Positions 35,184 to 44,838 are shown, numbered from the stretch's first letter. The stretch is DNA of 64,000 bases from Halotalea alkalilenta (GCF_001648175.1 NZ_CP015243.1:1612001-1676000), one strand, 5' to 3'. The notes: generated from the letters alone by a model not told the origin. Made by a program: numbers and translations.

Positions 35184-35489
35184 ATGAGCGTCACCTACCT
35201 GATCGAGTTCACCGTCAAGCCGATGCAGCGCGAGCGTTTCCTCACCCTGCTCAATGGCGTGCTCGATGCGATGCGTGAGGAGGCGAACTTTCGCAACGCC
35301 ACCCTCCATCGTGACCCCGAGGATCCCTACCACTTTTTGCTTCACGAGACCTGGGCCGATCACCAGGACGTGCTCGACGTTCAGCTCAACCGGCCTTATC
35401 GCAGTGAGTGGCACGAGGCGCTGCCCGAGCTGCTGGAGCGGCCCCGTCAGGTATCGATGTGGTCGACGGTGCGGGTCGACCGCGCCTGA
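35184..35489 (+). CDS. Antibiotic biosynthesis monooxygenase (ABM) domain protein
   Basis: 101 aa, single ABM domain (YgiN-like dimeric alpha/beta barrel): VTYLIEFTVKPMQRERFLTL, HFLLHETWADHQDVLD. AAGGAGATCCCTG precedes the ATG. Such proteins act as cofactor-free quinol oxygenases or simply bind small aromatics. It is convergent with the nitrilase gene and not part of an obvious operon. Confidence 0.88.
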   Translation: MSVTYLIEFTVKPMQRERFLTLLNGVLDAMREEANFRNATLHRDPEDPYHFLLHETWADHQDVLDVQLNRPYRSEWHEALPELLERPRQVSMWSTVRVDRA

Positions 35490-35520
35490 TATTCATTCGA
35501 GCGGGCATTCGAGCGGGTGG

Positions 35521-36456
35521 TCAATCGTCGCCCCGGTCATTGAAGACGACCGAACGCTTGTCGCGCTCGTCGACGCTGAGCCTGAATACATCGGGGCGCG
35601 CGTAGTGGCCGACGACATCGAGATCATAACGGGCGCGAACCAGCTCGTCGGTATCGATCTGTGCGGTGATCAGGCCCGGCTGGTCGAACAGCGGGCCCGC
35701 GAGCACGTCGCCGAGCGGCCCGACGATCAACGAGCCGCCGCGGATCAGCGCCCGCTCAGGGTCCCAGCCCTCGACCGTGGTTTGCAGCTCGTTCGGCGAG
35801 GGCTGGACCTGGCAGGCGCTGACCACGAAGCAGCGCCCTTCGTGGGCGATATGGCGCATCGAGCACTGCCATATCTCGCGTTCGTCCACCGTCGGTGCGC
35901 ACCAGATCTGCACGCCCTTGGCGTACATCGCCATGCGCAGCAGCGGCATGTGGTTCTCCCAGCAGATCGCCGCGCCCAGCCGGCCGGCGCGGGATTCGAC
36001 CGTCGCCAGCGTCGAGCCGTCTCCCTGACCCCAGATCAAGCGTTCGGTGCCGGTCGGCATCAGCTTGCGATGCTTGGCGACCAGCCCCTGCTCGGGGTCG
36101 AAGAACAGCGCGGTGCAGTAGAGCGTGGCGCCGTCGCGCTCGATCGCGCCGACCACCAGGCTCGCCCCGGTGCGATGAGAGAGTGCGGCGAGTATTTCGG
36201 TCTCGGCGCCGGGTACGTCGATCGCGTTGGCGTGGTAGGCGGCGAATGCCTCGCGTCCCTCCGGCAGCCGGTAGCCGAGCCGGGTGCCGAAGATCTCGCC
36301 CTTCGGATAGCCGCCGAGCAGGGCTTCCGGCATCACCACCAGGCTGGCGCCGGCGGCGATGATCTGCGCTTCGAAGGCGAGGATCCGCTGCAGGGTATCC
36401 TGCTTGCCGGCGGGGGAGGCGCCGAGCTGGAGGGCGCAGACGGTGGTGCGGGACAT
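35521..36456 (-). CDS. Nitrilase
   Basis: 311 aa carbon-nitrogen hydrolase with the Glu44-Lys131-Cys165 triad ([33 protein letters not shown]). CWENHMP is characteristic of aliphatic/aryl nitrilases, which convert nitriles to acids and ammonia, and separates them from amidases. Start ATG 36456 after GAGGTACTCCCC; the extension to 36534 is unlikely. It follows the organosulfur-type cluster on the same strand but is 140 bp away and may be separate. Confidence 0.92.
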   Translation of the reverse strand: MSRTTVCALQLGASPAGKQDTLQRILAFEAQIIAAGASLVVMPEALLGGYPKGEIFGTRLGYRLPEGREAFAAYHANAIDVPGAETEILAALSHRTGASLVVGAIERDGATLYCTALFFDPEQGLVAKHRKLMPTGTERLIWGQGDGSTLATVESRAGRLGAAICWENHMPLLRMAMYAKGVQIWCAPTVDEREIWQCSMRHIAHEGRCFVVSACQVQPSPNELQTTVEGWDPERALIRGGSLIVGPLGDVLAGPLFDQPGLITAQIDTDELVRARYDLDVVGHYARPDVFRLSVDERDKRSVVFNDRGDD

Positions 36457-36599
36457 GGGGAGTACCTCGAGGCTAGGGAAAGGCTGGGAATGCAGGGTAT
36501 TAGAAACGCGCTCCCGCGCGCGATCAATCACCACTGAGCACCGCCCGCCGTCGGTTCAAGCATCCCTGAAGCCACCGTCAGCCCGTAGCCCTTGTCCGG

Positions 36600-37373
36600 C
36601 TAGAAAGCGGGCACGGCGGCGCCCTTGAATTCCTCTTCGATGAATGCACGGATTCGATCGGAGTGGTAGGCGCGGATCAGCTGCGCGACCCAAGGCTCGT
36701 CGCGGTCGGCTTCCCTGACCACCAGCAGGTTGGCGTGTGGGCTGTCGAGGCCCTCCCTGGCGAGCGCGTCACTGGCTGGGTCGATGCCGGCCTTGAGGGC
36801 ATAGGAGGTATTGATCGCGGCGGCGTCCAGGTCGTCGAGCGAGCGGGTCAGCTGGGCGGCGTCCAGCGCCACGAAGCGCAGCGCGCGGGGATTTTGGGCC
36901 ACATCCTGTTCGGTGATTGGCCCCCCGGTTGGGTTCAGGGTGATCAGGCCGGCGTGTTCGAGCAGGCGCAGGGAGCGGTCGACGTTGGCTGGATCGTTGG
37001 GCAGGCCGATGCTGGCTCCCTGGGGCAGTGCGTCCAGGGTTTCGACCCGGTGGGAGTAGATCCCCATCGGGAACAGTACGGTCTTGGCTACCGCGATCAG
37101 CGGGTAGCCGCGAGCCTGCTTTTGCGCGTCGAGAAAGGCCTGGGTCTGGTAGCTGTTGGCATCGATGCTGCCGTCGTCCAGCGCGGCATTGGGCATGATG
37201 AAATCGGAGAAGCTGACCAGCTCTATATCGAGTCCCTCGTCCCTGGCCACTTCGCGGACCTGCTCCATGATCGTCTCGTGCGGTCCGCTGGTCTGGCCGA
37301 CCCTGAGCGATTCGTTGGCCTGGGCGGCGTTGCCGACAGTGGCCAGCACTATGGCGATCGCGATTCTGATCAT
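36600..37373 (-). CDS. MetQ/NlpA-family periplasmic binding protein
   Basis: 257 aa with a Sec signal peptide (IAIAIVLATVGNAAQA, cleavage about residue 19). There is no lipobox Cys, unlike MetQ itself, so it should be a free periplasmic protein. NlpA fold: LVSFSDFIMPNAALDDGSID, NSYQTQAFLDAQKQ, IGLPNDPANVDRSLRLLEHA, AAINTSYALKAGI. In this context the ligand may be a methionine-like or sulfonated compound. No metN/metI partner is present here. 45 bp downstream of the LLM monooxygenase gene on the same strand. Confidence 0.87.
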   Translation of the reverse strand: MIRIAIAIVLATVGNAAQANESLRVGQTSGPHETIMEQVREVARDEGLDIELVSFSDFIMPNAALDDGSIDANSYQTQAFLDAQKQARGYPLIAVAKTVLFPMGIYSHRVETLDALPQGASIGLPNDPANVDRSLRLLEHAGLITLNPTGGPITEQDVAQNPRALRFVALDAAQLTRSLDDLDAAAINTSYALKAGIDPASDALAREGLDSPHANLLVVREADRDEPWVAQLIRAYHSDRIRAFIEEEFKGAAVPAF

Positions 37374-37418
37374 CGTTTGACCCTCGTCAAATCGACCTGT
37401 TCGAGGCCGGCTGTGGTG

Positions 37419-38756
37419 TCATCGCGCGCGGAAATAGCGACGCTGGGAGAGAAGTTTTTCGCGAAAGGTGCCTTCGGCGTAAGCGGTTTTGTAGATACCG
37501 CGGCTTTGCAGCTCCGGCAACACCAGGTCGACGAATTCCTCGAAGCATTCGGGCACCACGGTATGTACCAGGTTGAAGCCATCGACATCGGCCTCGACCA
37601 TCCATGACTGCATCTCGTCTGCGACCTCGCTTGGCGTACCGACGAAGGCGCCGTTTCGGTTGCCGAGCTTCATCTGCTCAAGCAGCCGTCGCACCGTCCA
37701 AGGCTCGCCCTGGTGCTTGCGAGTGAAGGCCGCCAGCGCCGACTGATTGGCTTCGCTCTTGCGCTCGGTGATCGGCTCGTCCAGGTCGAAGCGCGAGAAG
37801 TCCACCCCCGTGGAGCTAGCGAAGTGGGTAAGCCCGCCCTCTGGCGAAGCGTAGCGGCAGTACTCCGCGTACTTCTCCTCGGCCTCACGGCTGGTCGCAC
37901 CGACCACCACGGTGAGGCCGGCCAGGATCCTCACATCCTCGCGGCGCCTGCCTTGGGCGGCGAGTTCGCGGGTGATCCGCTCGACCGTCTGCTTGACCGC
38001 CTCCTTCGACAGTCCCATCACGAAGATGCATTCAGCGTGCTGGGCGGCGAAACGGGCACCGCGAGGGCTGCTGCCGGCCTGGAAGATCACCGGCGATCGC
38101 TGTGGCGATGGTTCGCTCAGGTGAATGCCTTCGACACGATAGTAGCGGCCGCGGTAGTCGATCGGCCGGACCTTGGCTGGGTCGGTGAATATCCCGCTTT
38201 CCCGATCGTAGCGCACCGCGTCGCTGTCCCAGCTTTGCTCCCACAGTCGATGGACGATCTCCATGTACTCGTCGGCACGGTCGTAGCGCTGGTCGTGGGC
38301 CATTTGGCGTTCGTAGCCCATCGCCCGCGCCGCGCTGTCGAGATAGCCGGTTACCACGTTCCAGCCGATGCGTCCTTCAGTCAGGTGGTCGAGGGTGGAA
38401 AAGCGTCTGGCGAGTAGATAAGGAGCTTCGTAGCTCAGATTGACCGTCACCCCGAAGCCGAGGTGGCGGGTCGTCTGGGCCATGCCCGGGACCAGCAGCA
38501 ACGGATCGTTGACCGGTACCTGTACAGCGCCGGCGAGCGCCGCCTCGGCATTACCGGCGTAGACGTCGTAGGTGCCGACGATGTCGGCGAGGAACAGCCC
38601 ATCGAACAGACCGCGTTCGAGCGTGCCGGCAAGCGTGTTCCACCAGTCTTGGCGCAAGTACTCCCGCGAGCGGTCGCGGGGATGGCGCCACAGTCCGTGG
38701 CAGATATGGCCGACGCAGTTCATGTGGAAAGCGTTGAGCAGCAATTGCCGGGCCAT
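37419..38756 (-). CDS. FMNH2-dependent monooxygenase, NtaA/SnaA/DszA family
   Basis: 445 aa flavin-dependent monooxygenase: LLLNAFHMNCVGHICHGLWR, HLTEGRIGWNVVTGYLDSAA and VIFQAGSSPRGARFAAQHAE are the family blocks. Relatives oxidise sulfones (DszA, SfnG-like) or nitrilotriacetate and need a separate flavin reductase, not found here. Its ATG shares one base with the TGA of the upstream DszC-like gene (TGATG), so the two are translationally coupled. Confidence 0.9.
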   Translation of the reverse strand: MARQLLLNAFHMNCVGHICHGLWRHPRDRSREYLRQDWWNTLAGTLERGLFDGLFLADIVGTYDVYAGNAEAALAGAVQVPVNDPLLLVPGMAQTTRHLGFGVTVNLSYEAPYLLARRFSTLDHLTEGRIGWNVVTGYLDSAARAMGYERQMAHDQRYDRADEYMEIVHRLWEQSWDSDAVRYDRESGIFTDPAKVRPIDYRGRYYRVEGIHLSEPSPQRSPVIFQAGSSPRGARFAAQHAECIFVMGLSKEAVKQTVERITRELAAQGRRREDVRILAGLTVVVGATSREAEEKYAEYCRYASPEGGLTHFASSTGVDFSRFDLDEPITERKSEANQSALAAFTRKHQGEPWTVRRLLEQMKLGNRNGAFVGTPSEVADEMQSWMVEADVDGFNLVHTVVPECFEEFVDLVLPELQSRGIYKTAYAEGTFREKLLSQRRYFRAR

Positions 38757-39964
38757 CACAATGCTCCATGCCGCGGGGGAAGCCGGTCGTTGAGTACGTA
38801 GTCGCCGATCGCGTGATATTTCCAGCGCACCGGGTCGTGGAGGGTATGGGTACGGGCGTTGCGCCAGTGCCGATCGAGGCCCAGTTCGGTCAGCGCGGCG
38901 CGGGAGCCGGATAGTTCGAACAGTTTGCTGCCCGCAGCCAGTGCGATGTCGGTGGCCAGCACTTTGGCCTCGGCCACTGCGATAGAGGCCTGCGCTACTG
39001 AGCGTTCGGTCGGCTCGCGCCGAGCGACGTCGACGATTCGAGCGGCGCGTTCGAGCATCGCCTCGGCGGCTTCGAGGTCGATCGACAGCTCGCCCAGTTC
39101 TCGCAGCAGCAGCGGGTCTTTGGCCGCGCTCGGCGCACCGCTGTCGATCCACGGGCGTGCGTGGCTGCGCACGAACTGCTGGGTGTCGGACAGTGCGCCG
39201 CGGGCGATGCCGACGTCCACTGCGGTGTGAATCAGCTGCGCGAACGCTCCCAGCGCGGTCGGGCGCTCGAAGGCGGCCTGCATTGGCACCACCGCCGTGT
39301 TCGGCACGAATACCCGGTCGAACACCACCGAGCCGCTTCCGGTGGTGCGCTGGCCGAAGCCGCTCCAGTCGTCGATACGCTCCAGCCCCGGCGCGTTGGC
39401 ATCGACGATCGCCAGTTGGACCTTCTCGTCCGGGCCGATCGCCGAGGTCGGGATCCAGCGGGCGAACAGCGAACCGGTCGCGTAGAACTTGCGACCGCTG
39501 ATCAAGTAGCCTCCCTCGCAGGGAGTAAGCCGCACCGTACGAGTACTCGAATGCTGCGTGCCCAACTCGGCCAGGGCATTGCCGAAGCGTTCGCCAGCGA
39601 GTGCCTCGGCGAAGAAACGGCGCTGCTGTTCCTCGCTGCCGTTGAGCCGGAGAATCTCAAGCGCATAGAAATGGTTCTGCGGGATCTGCCCCAGCGAGCC
39701 GTCCGCTGCGCTGATCCGGGCGGTTACCTCGGCCAGCGTCGCGGCGCTGACCTCGGCACCGCCGAACCGGCGCGGCACGGTGATGCTCCACAGACCCGAG
39801 TCGACGAAGCGTTTGAGTTCAGGATGAGGCAGGCGGCGTTCGAGGTCGCGTAGCGCCGCTTCACGGCGGAAGTCATCGGCGAGCCGGTCGGCGGCGCGCA
39901 GCGCTGCCGCGTCGCTGTCGATGCACTGTGGTGTCGAAGGAAGAGGCGTTTCGAGCTCGGGCAC
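38756..39964 (-). CDS. DszC/SfnC-like flavin monooxygenase (acyl-CoA dehydrogenase fold), copy 1
   Basis: 402 aa with the acyl-CoA dehydrogenase fold of the sulfur-oxygenating subgroup: GQIPQNHFYALEILRL, GRKFYATGSLFARWIPTSAI, WSGFGQRTTGSGSVVFDRV and a C-terminal RTHTLHDPVRWKYHAIGDYV, typical of DszC/SfnC. These use reduced flavin and oxygen on sulfides or sulfoxides rather than acyl-CoA. The GTG at 39964 has CAGGAG upstream; the frame extends to 40204 without coding signals. Likely partner of the DszA-like enzyme downstream. Confidence 0.88.
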   Translation of the reverse strand: MPELETPLPSTPQCIDSDAAALRAADRLADDFRREAALRDLERRLPHPELKRFVDSGLWSITVPRRFGGAEVSAATLAEVTARISAADGSLGQIPQNHFYALEILRLNGSEEQQRRFFAEALAGERFGNALAELGTQHSSTRTVRLTPCEGGYLISGRKFYATGSLFARWIPTSAIGPDEKVQLAIVDANAPGLERIDDWSGFGQRTTGSGSVVFDRVFVPNTAVVPMQAAFERPTALGAFAQLIHTAVDVGIARGALSDTQQFVRSHARPWIDSGAPSAAKDPLLLRELGELSIDLEAAEAMLERAARIVDVARREPTERSVAQASIAVAEAKVLATDIALAAGSKLFELSGSRAALTELGLDRHWRNARTHTLHDPVRWKYHAIGDYVLNDRLPPRHGAL

Positions 39965-39986
39965 GACGTGCTCCTGGAGGACGGTG

Positions 39987-40045
39987 TCAGAAGGCGGGGA
40001 TGACTGCGCCCGCGTCGGTTTTCCGGACGAAGCGGCGCACGAGGG
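39987..40045 (-). pseudogene. Remnant of a MetQ/NlpA-type gene (C-terminal end)
   Basis: The last codons of a minus-strand frame read LVRRFVRKTDAGAVIPAF and then stop. This resembles the C-terminus of the MetQ-like protein at 36600 (FIEEEFKGAAVPAF) and of NlpA proteins generally. No other part of such a gene can be found in the 230-bp spacer between the two DszC-like genes, so it is most likely the tail of a deleted binding-protein gene. Confidence 0.45.
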
Positions 40046-40194
40046 ACGATTCTGGAAGCCGTTGGCGTCTAGGCCGTGACGCCGCTGGGCGATCTTGGCC
40101 TGCGCTTCGAGTATCTGCGCGCGGGCCGCTGGTGACGCCGACAGCGCCAGTGCCGGTCGAGGCCAGGCGTGAAGAGCGATCGCACGTCCGTTGC

Positions 40195-41433
40195 TCAGAT
40201 CCACGCATGGAGAGGGGGATGGACGCCGTTGAGTTCATAGTTGGCGATGATGTGGTATTTCCACCGCACCGGATCGTGAAGGGTATGGGTGCGCGCGTTG
40301 CGCCAGTGCCGATCGAGGTTGAATTCCGCCAGGGTCGCGCGGGAGCCTGCGAGTTCGAACAGCTTTTCCGCGCAGTGCAGGCTGGCGCGCGTCGACAGCA
40401 CCTTGGCCTTCGCCACCAGCACCGAGGCTTGCGCCACGCCGTCGTCATCCAGTGGCGCATCGGCAAGCCGATCGAGCAGGCGTGCCGCGCGATGGAGCAC
40501 CGCGTCGGCGGCGTCCACACGGATGCGCAGGTCACCGAATTCGCGGATCGTCAGCGGGTCCTCGCTGGCCTTGGTTACGCCACTGTCCACCCATGCGCGC
40601 GAGCGCTCGCGCACGAAGGCACTGGTGTCCTCCAGCGCGCCACGGGCGATACCGGCATCGATCGCCGCCTGGAGCAGCTGGGCGAACGGGCCACGCAGCG
40701 TAGCGCTGCCGTCCTTGGGCCAGGCGGGGAAGATGTCCTCATCCTCGACCGGAGTGCGGCGAAAGTGCACCGAACCACTGGCGGTGGTGCGCTGGCCTAT
40801 CCCCGACCAGTCGTCGACGATGCTGATCCCCGGCGCCTCGCGGCGCACGATCAGAGAGACCACTTCACCGTCCGGTAGACGCGCTTGAGTGGGGATCCAG
40901 TGGGCGAACATGGCACCGGTGGAGTAGAACTTATCGCCGCTCAGTGCCCAGCGTGTGCCGTCGCGCTCAAGCCGCGCACGTATGTCGAGCACGTCGCGGC
41001 TGTGTCGTTCGGGGCCTGCGTTGCCGATGCGCTGTCCCTCGAGCACGGCGGTGTAGATGCGCCGGCGCTGAGGCTCGCTGGCCAAGTGGCTCAGGCGGTA
41101 GAGGGTGCCGAAATGATTCTGCGGGATCTGGCCTATCGCTGGATCCGCTTGGCTGATCAATCGGAACACCTCGGCGACGGTGGCGAAGCGTACGCCGGCA
41201 CCGCCGTACGCCTTGGGAATCAGGATCCCACCCAGGCCGCTTTGGCTGAAAAGCTCCAGCTCTTCCCACGGCAGCCGGCGCTCGCGGTCGCGCAGCGCCG
41301 CCTCGCGCGCGAAAACATCGGCCAGCCGCCGCGCGGTCTCTATCGCCTCTTCATCGCTTTCGATCCGGTGCGCGGGAATTTGTGGTGGTATCGCTTTGCG
41401 CGCGACCATTTTGGAGGGTATTTCTCTAGGCAT
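40195..41433 (-). CDS. DszC/SfnC-like flavin monooxygenase, copy 2
   Basis: 412 aa, the same family as the copy at 38756, with the same landmarks: GQIPQNHFGTLYRLSHLASE, GDKFYSTGAMFAHWIPTQAR, WSGIGQRTTASGSVHFRR, RTHTLHDPVRWKYHIIANYE. The two are clearly related but diverged, so they probably handle different substrates. First gene of the cluster; ATG 41433 is kept, although Met9 (41409) is possible. Weak ribosome site. Confidence 0.88.
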   Translation of the reverse strand: MPREIPSKMVARKAIPPQIPAHRIESDEEAIETARRLADVFAREAALRDRERRLPWEELELFSQSGLGGILIPKAYGGAGVRFATVAEVFRLISQADPAIGQIPQNHFGTLYRLSHLASEPQRRRIYTAVLEGQRIGNAGPERHSRDVLDIRARLERDGTRWALSGDKFYSTGAMFAHWIPTQARLPDGEVVSLIVRREAPGISIVDDWSGIGQRTTASGSVHFRRTPVEDEDIFPAWPKDGSATLRGPFAQLLQAAIDAGIARGALEDTSAFVRERSRAWVDSGVTKASEDPLTIREFGDLRIRVDAADAVLHRAARLLDRLADAPLDDDGVAQASVLVAKAKVLSTRASLHCAEKLFELAGSRATLAEFNLDRHWRNARTHTLHDPVRWKYHIIANYELNGVHPPLHAWI

Positions 41434-41706
41434 GATCTTTCACCACCAGGTAACGGATCCCGACGCAAGGGTTGGCGCCTAACGGAATAGAGGGATTGTC
41501 ATCAATGGTGGCTAGCCTACAGAGTGAGTTTAGGCGAATGAAATAGACAAGCCTCATGTTGAAATGCACAGGAGAGGGATAACGTCAGTCTTTTCGGGGC
41601 ATATCCCACTGGTGGATCCGAGGATGGAGCCCTCCCGGCGATGGTCTTGCCTGGCGCTTGTGTGGCGGATGGCCAGCCGCCGCTCTCCGGCGGATGACCC
41701 GCCGGC

Positions 41707-42606
41707 TCAAAGCGGCATTTCGTGCTCGATCCACTCGGTGACCGAAGCGTGCACCGGCGTCCAGCCCAGCTCCAGGCGAGCACGTTTGGCGCGGACGCGG
41801 CTGTTGGAGCCGAGGGAGTACTGCGCACGGCCGCGGCCCCAGCGCGGTGTCGCTTGCTCCACGCTCCATGACTGCACCGGACCGGTACCCAGGCGACGAG
41901 CGATGGCGGCACCGATCTCGGCGTAGGAGGCCTCGCCGTTCTCGACGAAGTAGAAAGCGCCCGCCGGGGCTTTTTCCAGCGCCAGCAGATAAAGCTCGGC
42001 CACGTCGTCGATATGCACGTTCGACCAGCGGTTGATGCCCTGGCCGACTATCCGGACTATGCCGCTTTCGCGGGCCTGGTCTACCAGTGGCGGGATCTGC
42101 ACACTGTGCGGGTTAATCCCGCGTCCGGTGCCGTAGATCATGGCGTCGCACAGTACCACCGAGCGGATACCGCGATCCTTGGCCGCGAGGACCAGCAGAT
42201 CGATCGCATGGCGCGGCTGCTTTCGCGGCTCGACGATGAGAGGGGTATCTTCGTCGAAGATGCGCTCGGAGAGCCGGTTACCGCCTACATCATCGCCGAC
42301 CACGCCGGAGCCGCTGGTGTGCAGCAGCGGCTTGCCTGAACCTTTGAGCCCCTCGATCAGCGCCTCGACTGCCGCGCGGTGGTCGCTGTCGGCTGCGTTG
42401 ATCACACCGTCGGCGCGATGGGCTTCGCGTACCAAAAGCTGATGATCGTCCAGGCTGCCGAGCACTGGTTCGATGCCCGCAGCGCGCAGCCGCTCGGCTT
42501 TTTCTTCGCTGCGGACCAGTCCGCGGACGCTGTACCCCGCGTCGATCAAGCGATGGGCGACCGATCCACCGATGAAGCCGGTTACACCAGTGATGAATAC
42601 GTTCAT
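41707..42606 (-). CDS. NAD-dependent epimerase/dehydratase (extended SDR)
   Basis: 299 aa extended/atypical SDR: TGVTGFIGGSVAHRLIDAGY (glycine motif at residues 6-13), GVINAADSDHRAA, HTSGSGVVGDD and the NVHIDDVAELYLLALE block. The usual YxxxK is not obvious, as in atypical members. Starts at ATG 42606, downstream of an aldo/keto reductase on the same strand. Substrate unknown. The 270 bp after it (41434-41706) hold no gene. Confidence 0.87.
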   Translation of the reverse strand: MNVFITGVTGFIGGSVAHRLIDAGYSVRGLVRSEEKAERLRAAGIEPVLGSLDDHQLLVREAHRADGVINAADSDHRAAVEALIEGLKGSGKPLLHTSGSGVVGDDVGGNRLSERIFDEDTPLIVEPRKQPRHAIDLLVLAAKDRGIRSVVLCDAMIYGTGRGINPHSVQIPPLVDQARESGIVRIVGQGINRWSNVHIDDVAELYLLALEKAPAGAFYFVENGEASYAEIGAAIARRLGTGPVQSWSVEQATPRWGRGRAQYSLGSNSRVRAKRARLELGWTPVHASVTEWIEHEMPL

Positions 42607-42726
42607 TGCACGAACCTCGCTGAGTGGATGGCGCTATCGCCAGCCGTGATGGGGCCGCTCGAGGCGAAAAACGCTCGGGGTAGGTAGAACTGGAGGGCCG
42701 CCCTCGTCGTGATGTCCGGGTCGGCC

Positions 42727-43572
42727 TCAGAACTCCTCGTAGCTTGCCGGGTCCTGGTCGAAGGTGCGTCCGTCCGGGCTTGCCAGAGTGGCGATCAGGG
42801 CCATGTCCTCACTGGATAGCTCGAAGTCGAACAGCGAAAGATTCTCGCGCTGTCGCTCGGTGGAGGCTGCCTTGGGCAGAGGGAGCGCTCCGAGCTGGTA
42901 GTGCCAGCGCAGGATCACCTGGGGAATGCTCTTGCCGAGGCGTTCGGCGATCGACCCGATCACTGGCTCCTGGAGCAGTTGGTTGGCGCGCCCGAGCGGG
43001 CTCCACGACTGGGTGACGATGCCATGCTCCGCGTCCCAGGCGCGCTGCTCGTCCTGCGGGAAATAGGGATGCAGTTCGATCTGGTTGACGCTGGGAATGA
43101 CACCGGTTTCATCGATCAGCCGCTGCAAATGCTCGGGAAGGAAGTTGCATACCCCGATCGAGCGTACGAGGCCGAGCTTTTTCACCTCGATCATGGCTTG
43201 CCAGGCCTCGACGTAGAGGCCCTGGCTCGGGTTGGGCCAGTGGATCAGGTAGAGGTCGAAGTAGTCGAGGCCGGCGCGGTAGAGCGACTCCTCGACGGTA
43301 GTGACCGCCTGGTCGAAGGCGTGGTGGCGCCCCGGCAGCTTGGAAACCACCCGCAGCTCGTCACGCGGCACGCCGGCGCGATCCACCGCCCGGCCTACCG
43401 CGCCTTCGTTCTCATAGTTGAAGGCGGAGTCGAGCAGCCGGTAGCCGTTGTGGATCGCCCTGGTCATCCCTTCCACGCCCGATGAACCGTTCAGCTTGTA
43501 GGTGCCGAAGCCGATGGCGGGCAGCGTAGTGCCATCGTTGAGGGTGATTTGCGGGATGTCGTCAGCAGTCAT
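42727..43572 (-). CDS. Aldo/keto reductase (DkgA/2,5-diketogluconate reductase-like)
   Basis: 281 aa: ITLNDGTTLPAIGFGTYKLN, YRLLDSAFNYENEGAVGRAV (catalytic Asp; Tyr replaced by the Asn-Tyr arrangement FNYENE), VVSKLPGRHH (Lys) and YLIHWPNPSQG (His). The C-terminal NADPH site is ALPLPKAASTERQRENLSLF. It reduces aldehydes or ketoacids such as methylglyoxal with NADPH. The nearest upstream regulator is OhrR, 120 bp away on the same strand. Confidence 0.9.
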   Translation of the reverse strand: MTADDIPQITLNDGTTLPAIGFGTYKLNGSSGVEGMTRAIHNGYRLLDSAFNYENEGAVGRAVDRAGVPRDELRVVSKLPGRHHAFDQAVTTVEESLYRAGLDYFDLYLIHWPNPSQGLYVEAWQAMIEVKKLGLVRSIGVCNFLPEHLQRLIDETGVIPSVNQIELHPYFPQDEQRAWDAEHGIVTQSWSPLGRANQLLQEPVIGSIAERLGKSIPQVILRWHYQLGALPLPKAASTERQRENLSLFDFELSSEDMALIATLASPDGRTFDQDPASYEEF

Positions 43573-43693
43573 CTTGGAGACCTCACACGTCGATGGATAT
43601 AGTCATACCTTTGTTGCTGACGTGCCAGGTTTCAAGTCGAGTGGATGATTTCGTTTGCGCTCGGCTTCACCACGTGCCTCGTCCGGGCACGCG

Positions 43694-44128
43694 TCAGCTT
43701 CGATCGTAAAGGCGTTTTCTCAGCTGGATCAGCTCCTTGCGCAACTCATCCAGATGGAGACCGCCGCACTCGAGCGTTTGGCCGAGTTCCTCGGGGATGT
43801 CCTTGGCCATCGCTTGCAGTTCGCGTCCCTTGTCGGTCAGCGAGATCAGCACCTGGCGCTCGTCCTCGCCCGAGCGTCGCCGGGCCAGAAGCGCCTGGCA
43901 TTCCAAGCGCTTGAGCAGCGGGGTGAGGGTCGCCGAATTGAGGAACAGCTGCTCACCGATCTCCGATACCGTCAGGCCATCGCGTTGCCATAGCACCAGC
44001 ATGACCAGGTACTGCGAGTAGGTCAGGCCAAGCGGCTCGAGCAGCCGCCGGTAGGCTTTGTTCATCGCCAGCATGGTCGAATGCAGCGCGAAGCAGAACT
44101 GCTGGTCCAACTTCAATGTCGAGCTCAT
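43694..44128 (-). CDS. ohrR: OhrR-like MarR-family peroxide sensor
   Basis: 144 aa. The redox Cys12 in [20 protein letters not shown] and the winged [23 protein letters not shown] are diagnostic of OhrR, which is oxidised by organic hydroperoxides and releases its operator. ATG 44128 has AGGGGAG upstream. The usual partner ohr (thiol peroxidase) is not in the window; the aldo/keto reductase downstream may be in its regulon. Confidence 0.87.
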   Translation of the reverse strand: MSSTLKLDQQFCFALHSTMLAMNKAYRRLLEPLGLTYSQYLVMLVLWQRDGLTVSEIGEQLFLNSATLTPLLKRLECQALLARRRSGEDERQVLISLTDKGRELQAMAKDIPEELGQTLECGGLHLDELRKELIQLRKRLYDRS

Positions 44129-44393
44129 CGAAGCTCCCCTGAGCGATACCGGATCGGGCATGAGTGGCGCTCATATACCATCACATTCTCAGCGCGTGTG
44201 GTTCGAGCGAGTGGTTGTTGTAAGAATGTTGAGGGTTGCTGAGCGGAAATGCAATCTGCGCTATTAGATCGCGTGCTATTTATTTTTGCGGCAACCCTTG
44301 GTTCGAGCTGGGCCCGGGTGGCCGCGCGATCGTCCGCTTGCTCGATTGCTTCCCGCATCCGGATGTTGGCGAAAGCTGGCAATCACGGATCTC

Positions 44394-44786
44394 CTATGCC
44401 GAAGGGCGACTGAGCAGGTAGCTCGAGACCGCGAGCAGAATCGCTCCGACCGCGAGCACTACCAGCAGGGGAGCGCCGCCGAACCACATCAGTACCAGGC
44501 TCGCCGCCATCGATACCACGGCGATCAGCTTGGCATAGCGCGGGATGGCGCCACGCTCTCGCCAGTCGCGCAGCAGCGGGCCGAAGGTCGGATGCTGGCG
44601 CAGCCAGGCATCGAGGCGGGGCGAACCGCGCTCGAACGCCCAGGCGGCGACCAGCAGAAAGGGAACGGTAGGCATTACTGGCAGGAAAGCGCCGATGATC
44701 GCAAGGCCAAGGGCGCACAGGCCGAAGATCTTGTAGCCGAGCGAGGCGAGCCGGCGTGGGCGAGCGGGGGGCATGCGATGTTCCAT
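44394..44786 (-). CDS. DUF454 (YbaN-like) inner membrane protein
   Basis: 130 aa with three hydrophobic stretches: YKIFGLCALGLAIIGAFLPV, PTVPFLLVAAWAF and the C-terminal AASLVLMWFGGAPLLVVLAV. FLPVMPTVPFLLVAAWAFER is the DUF454 signature. Start at ATG 44786 or, with a better ribosome site, 44774. It ends a series of five closely spaced minus-strand genes. Function unknown. Confidence 0.83.
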   Translation of the reverse strand: MEHRMPPARPRRLASLGYKIFGLCALGLAIIGAFLPVMPTVPFLLVAAWAFERGSPRLDAWLRQHPTFGPLLRDWRERGAIPRYAKLIAVVSMAASLVLMWFGGAPLLVVLAVGAILLAVSSYLLSRPSA

Positions 44787-44838
44787 GTCGAAACGACCAG
44801 AGCTGGTTCTAAGCCCCACGCTACACCGCTTGCCGCTT

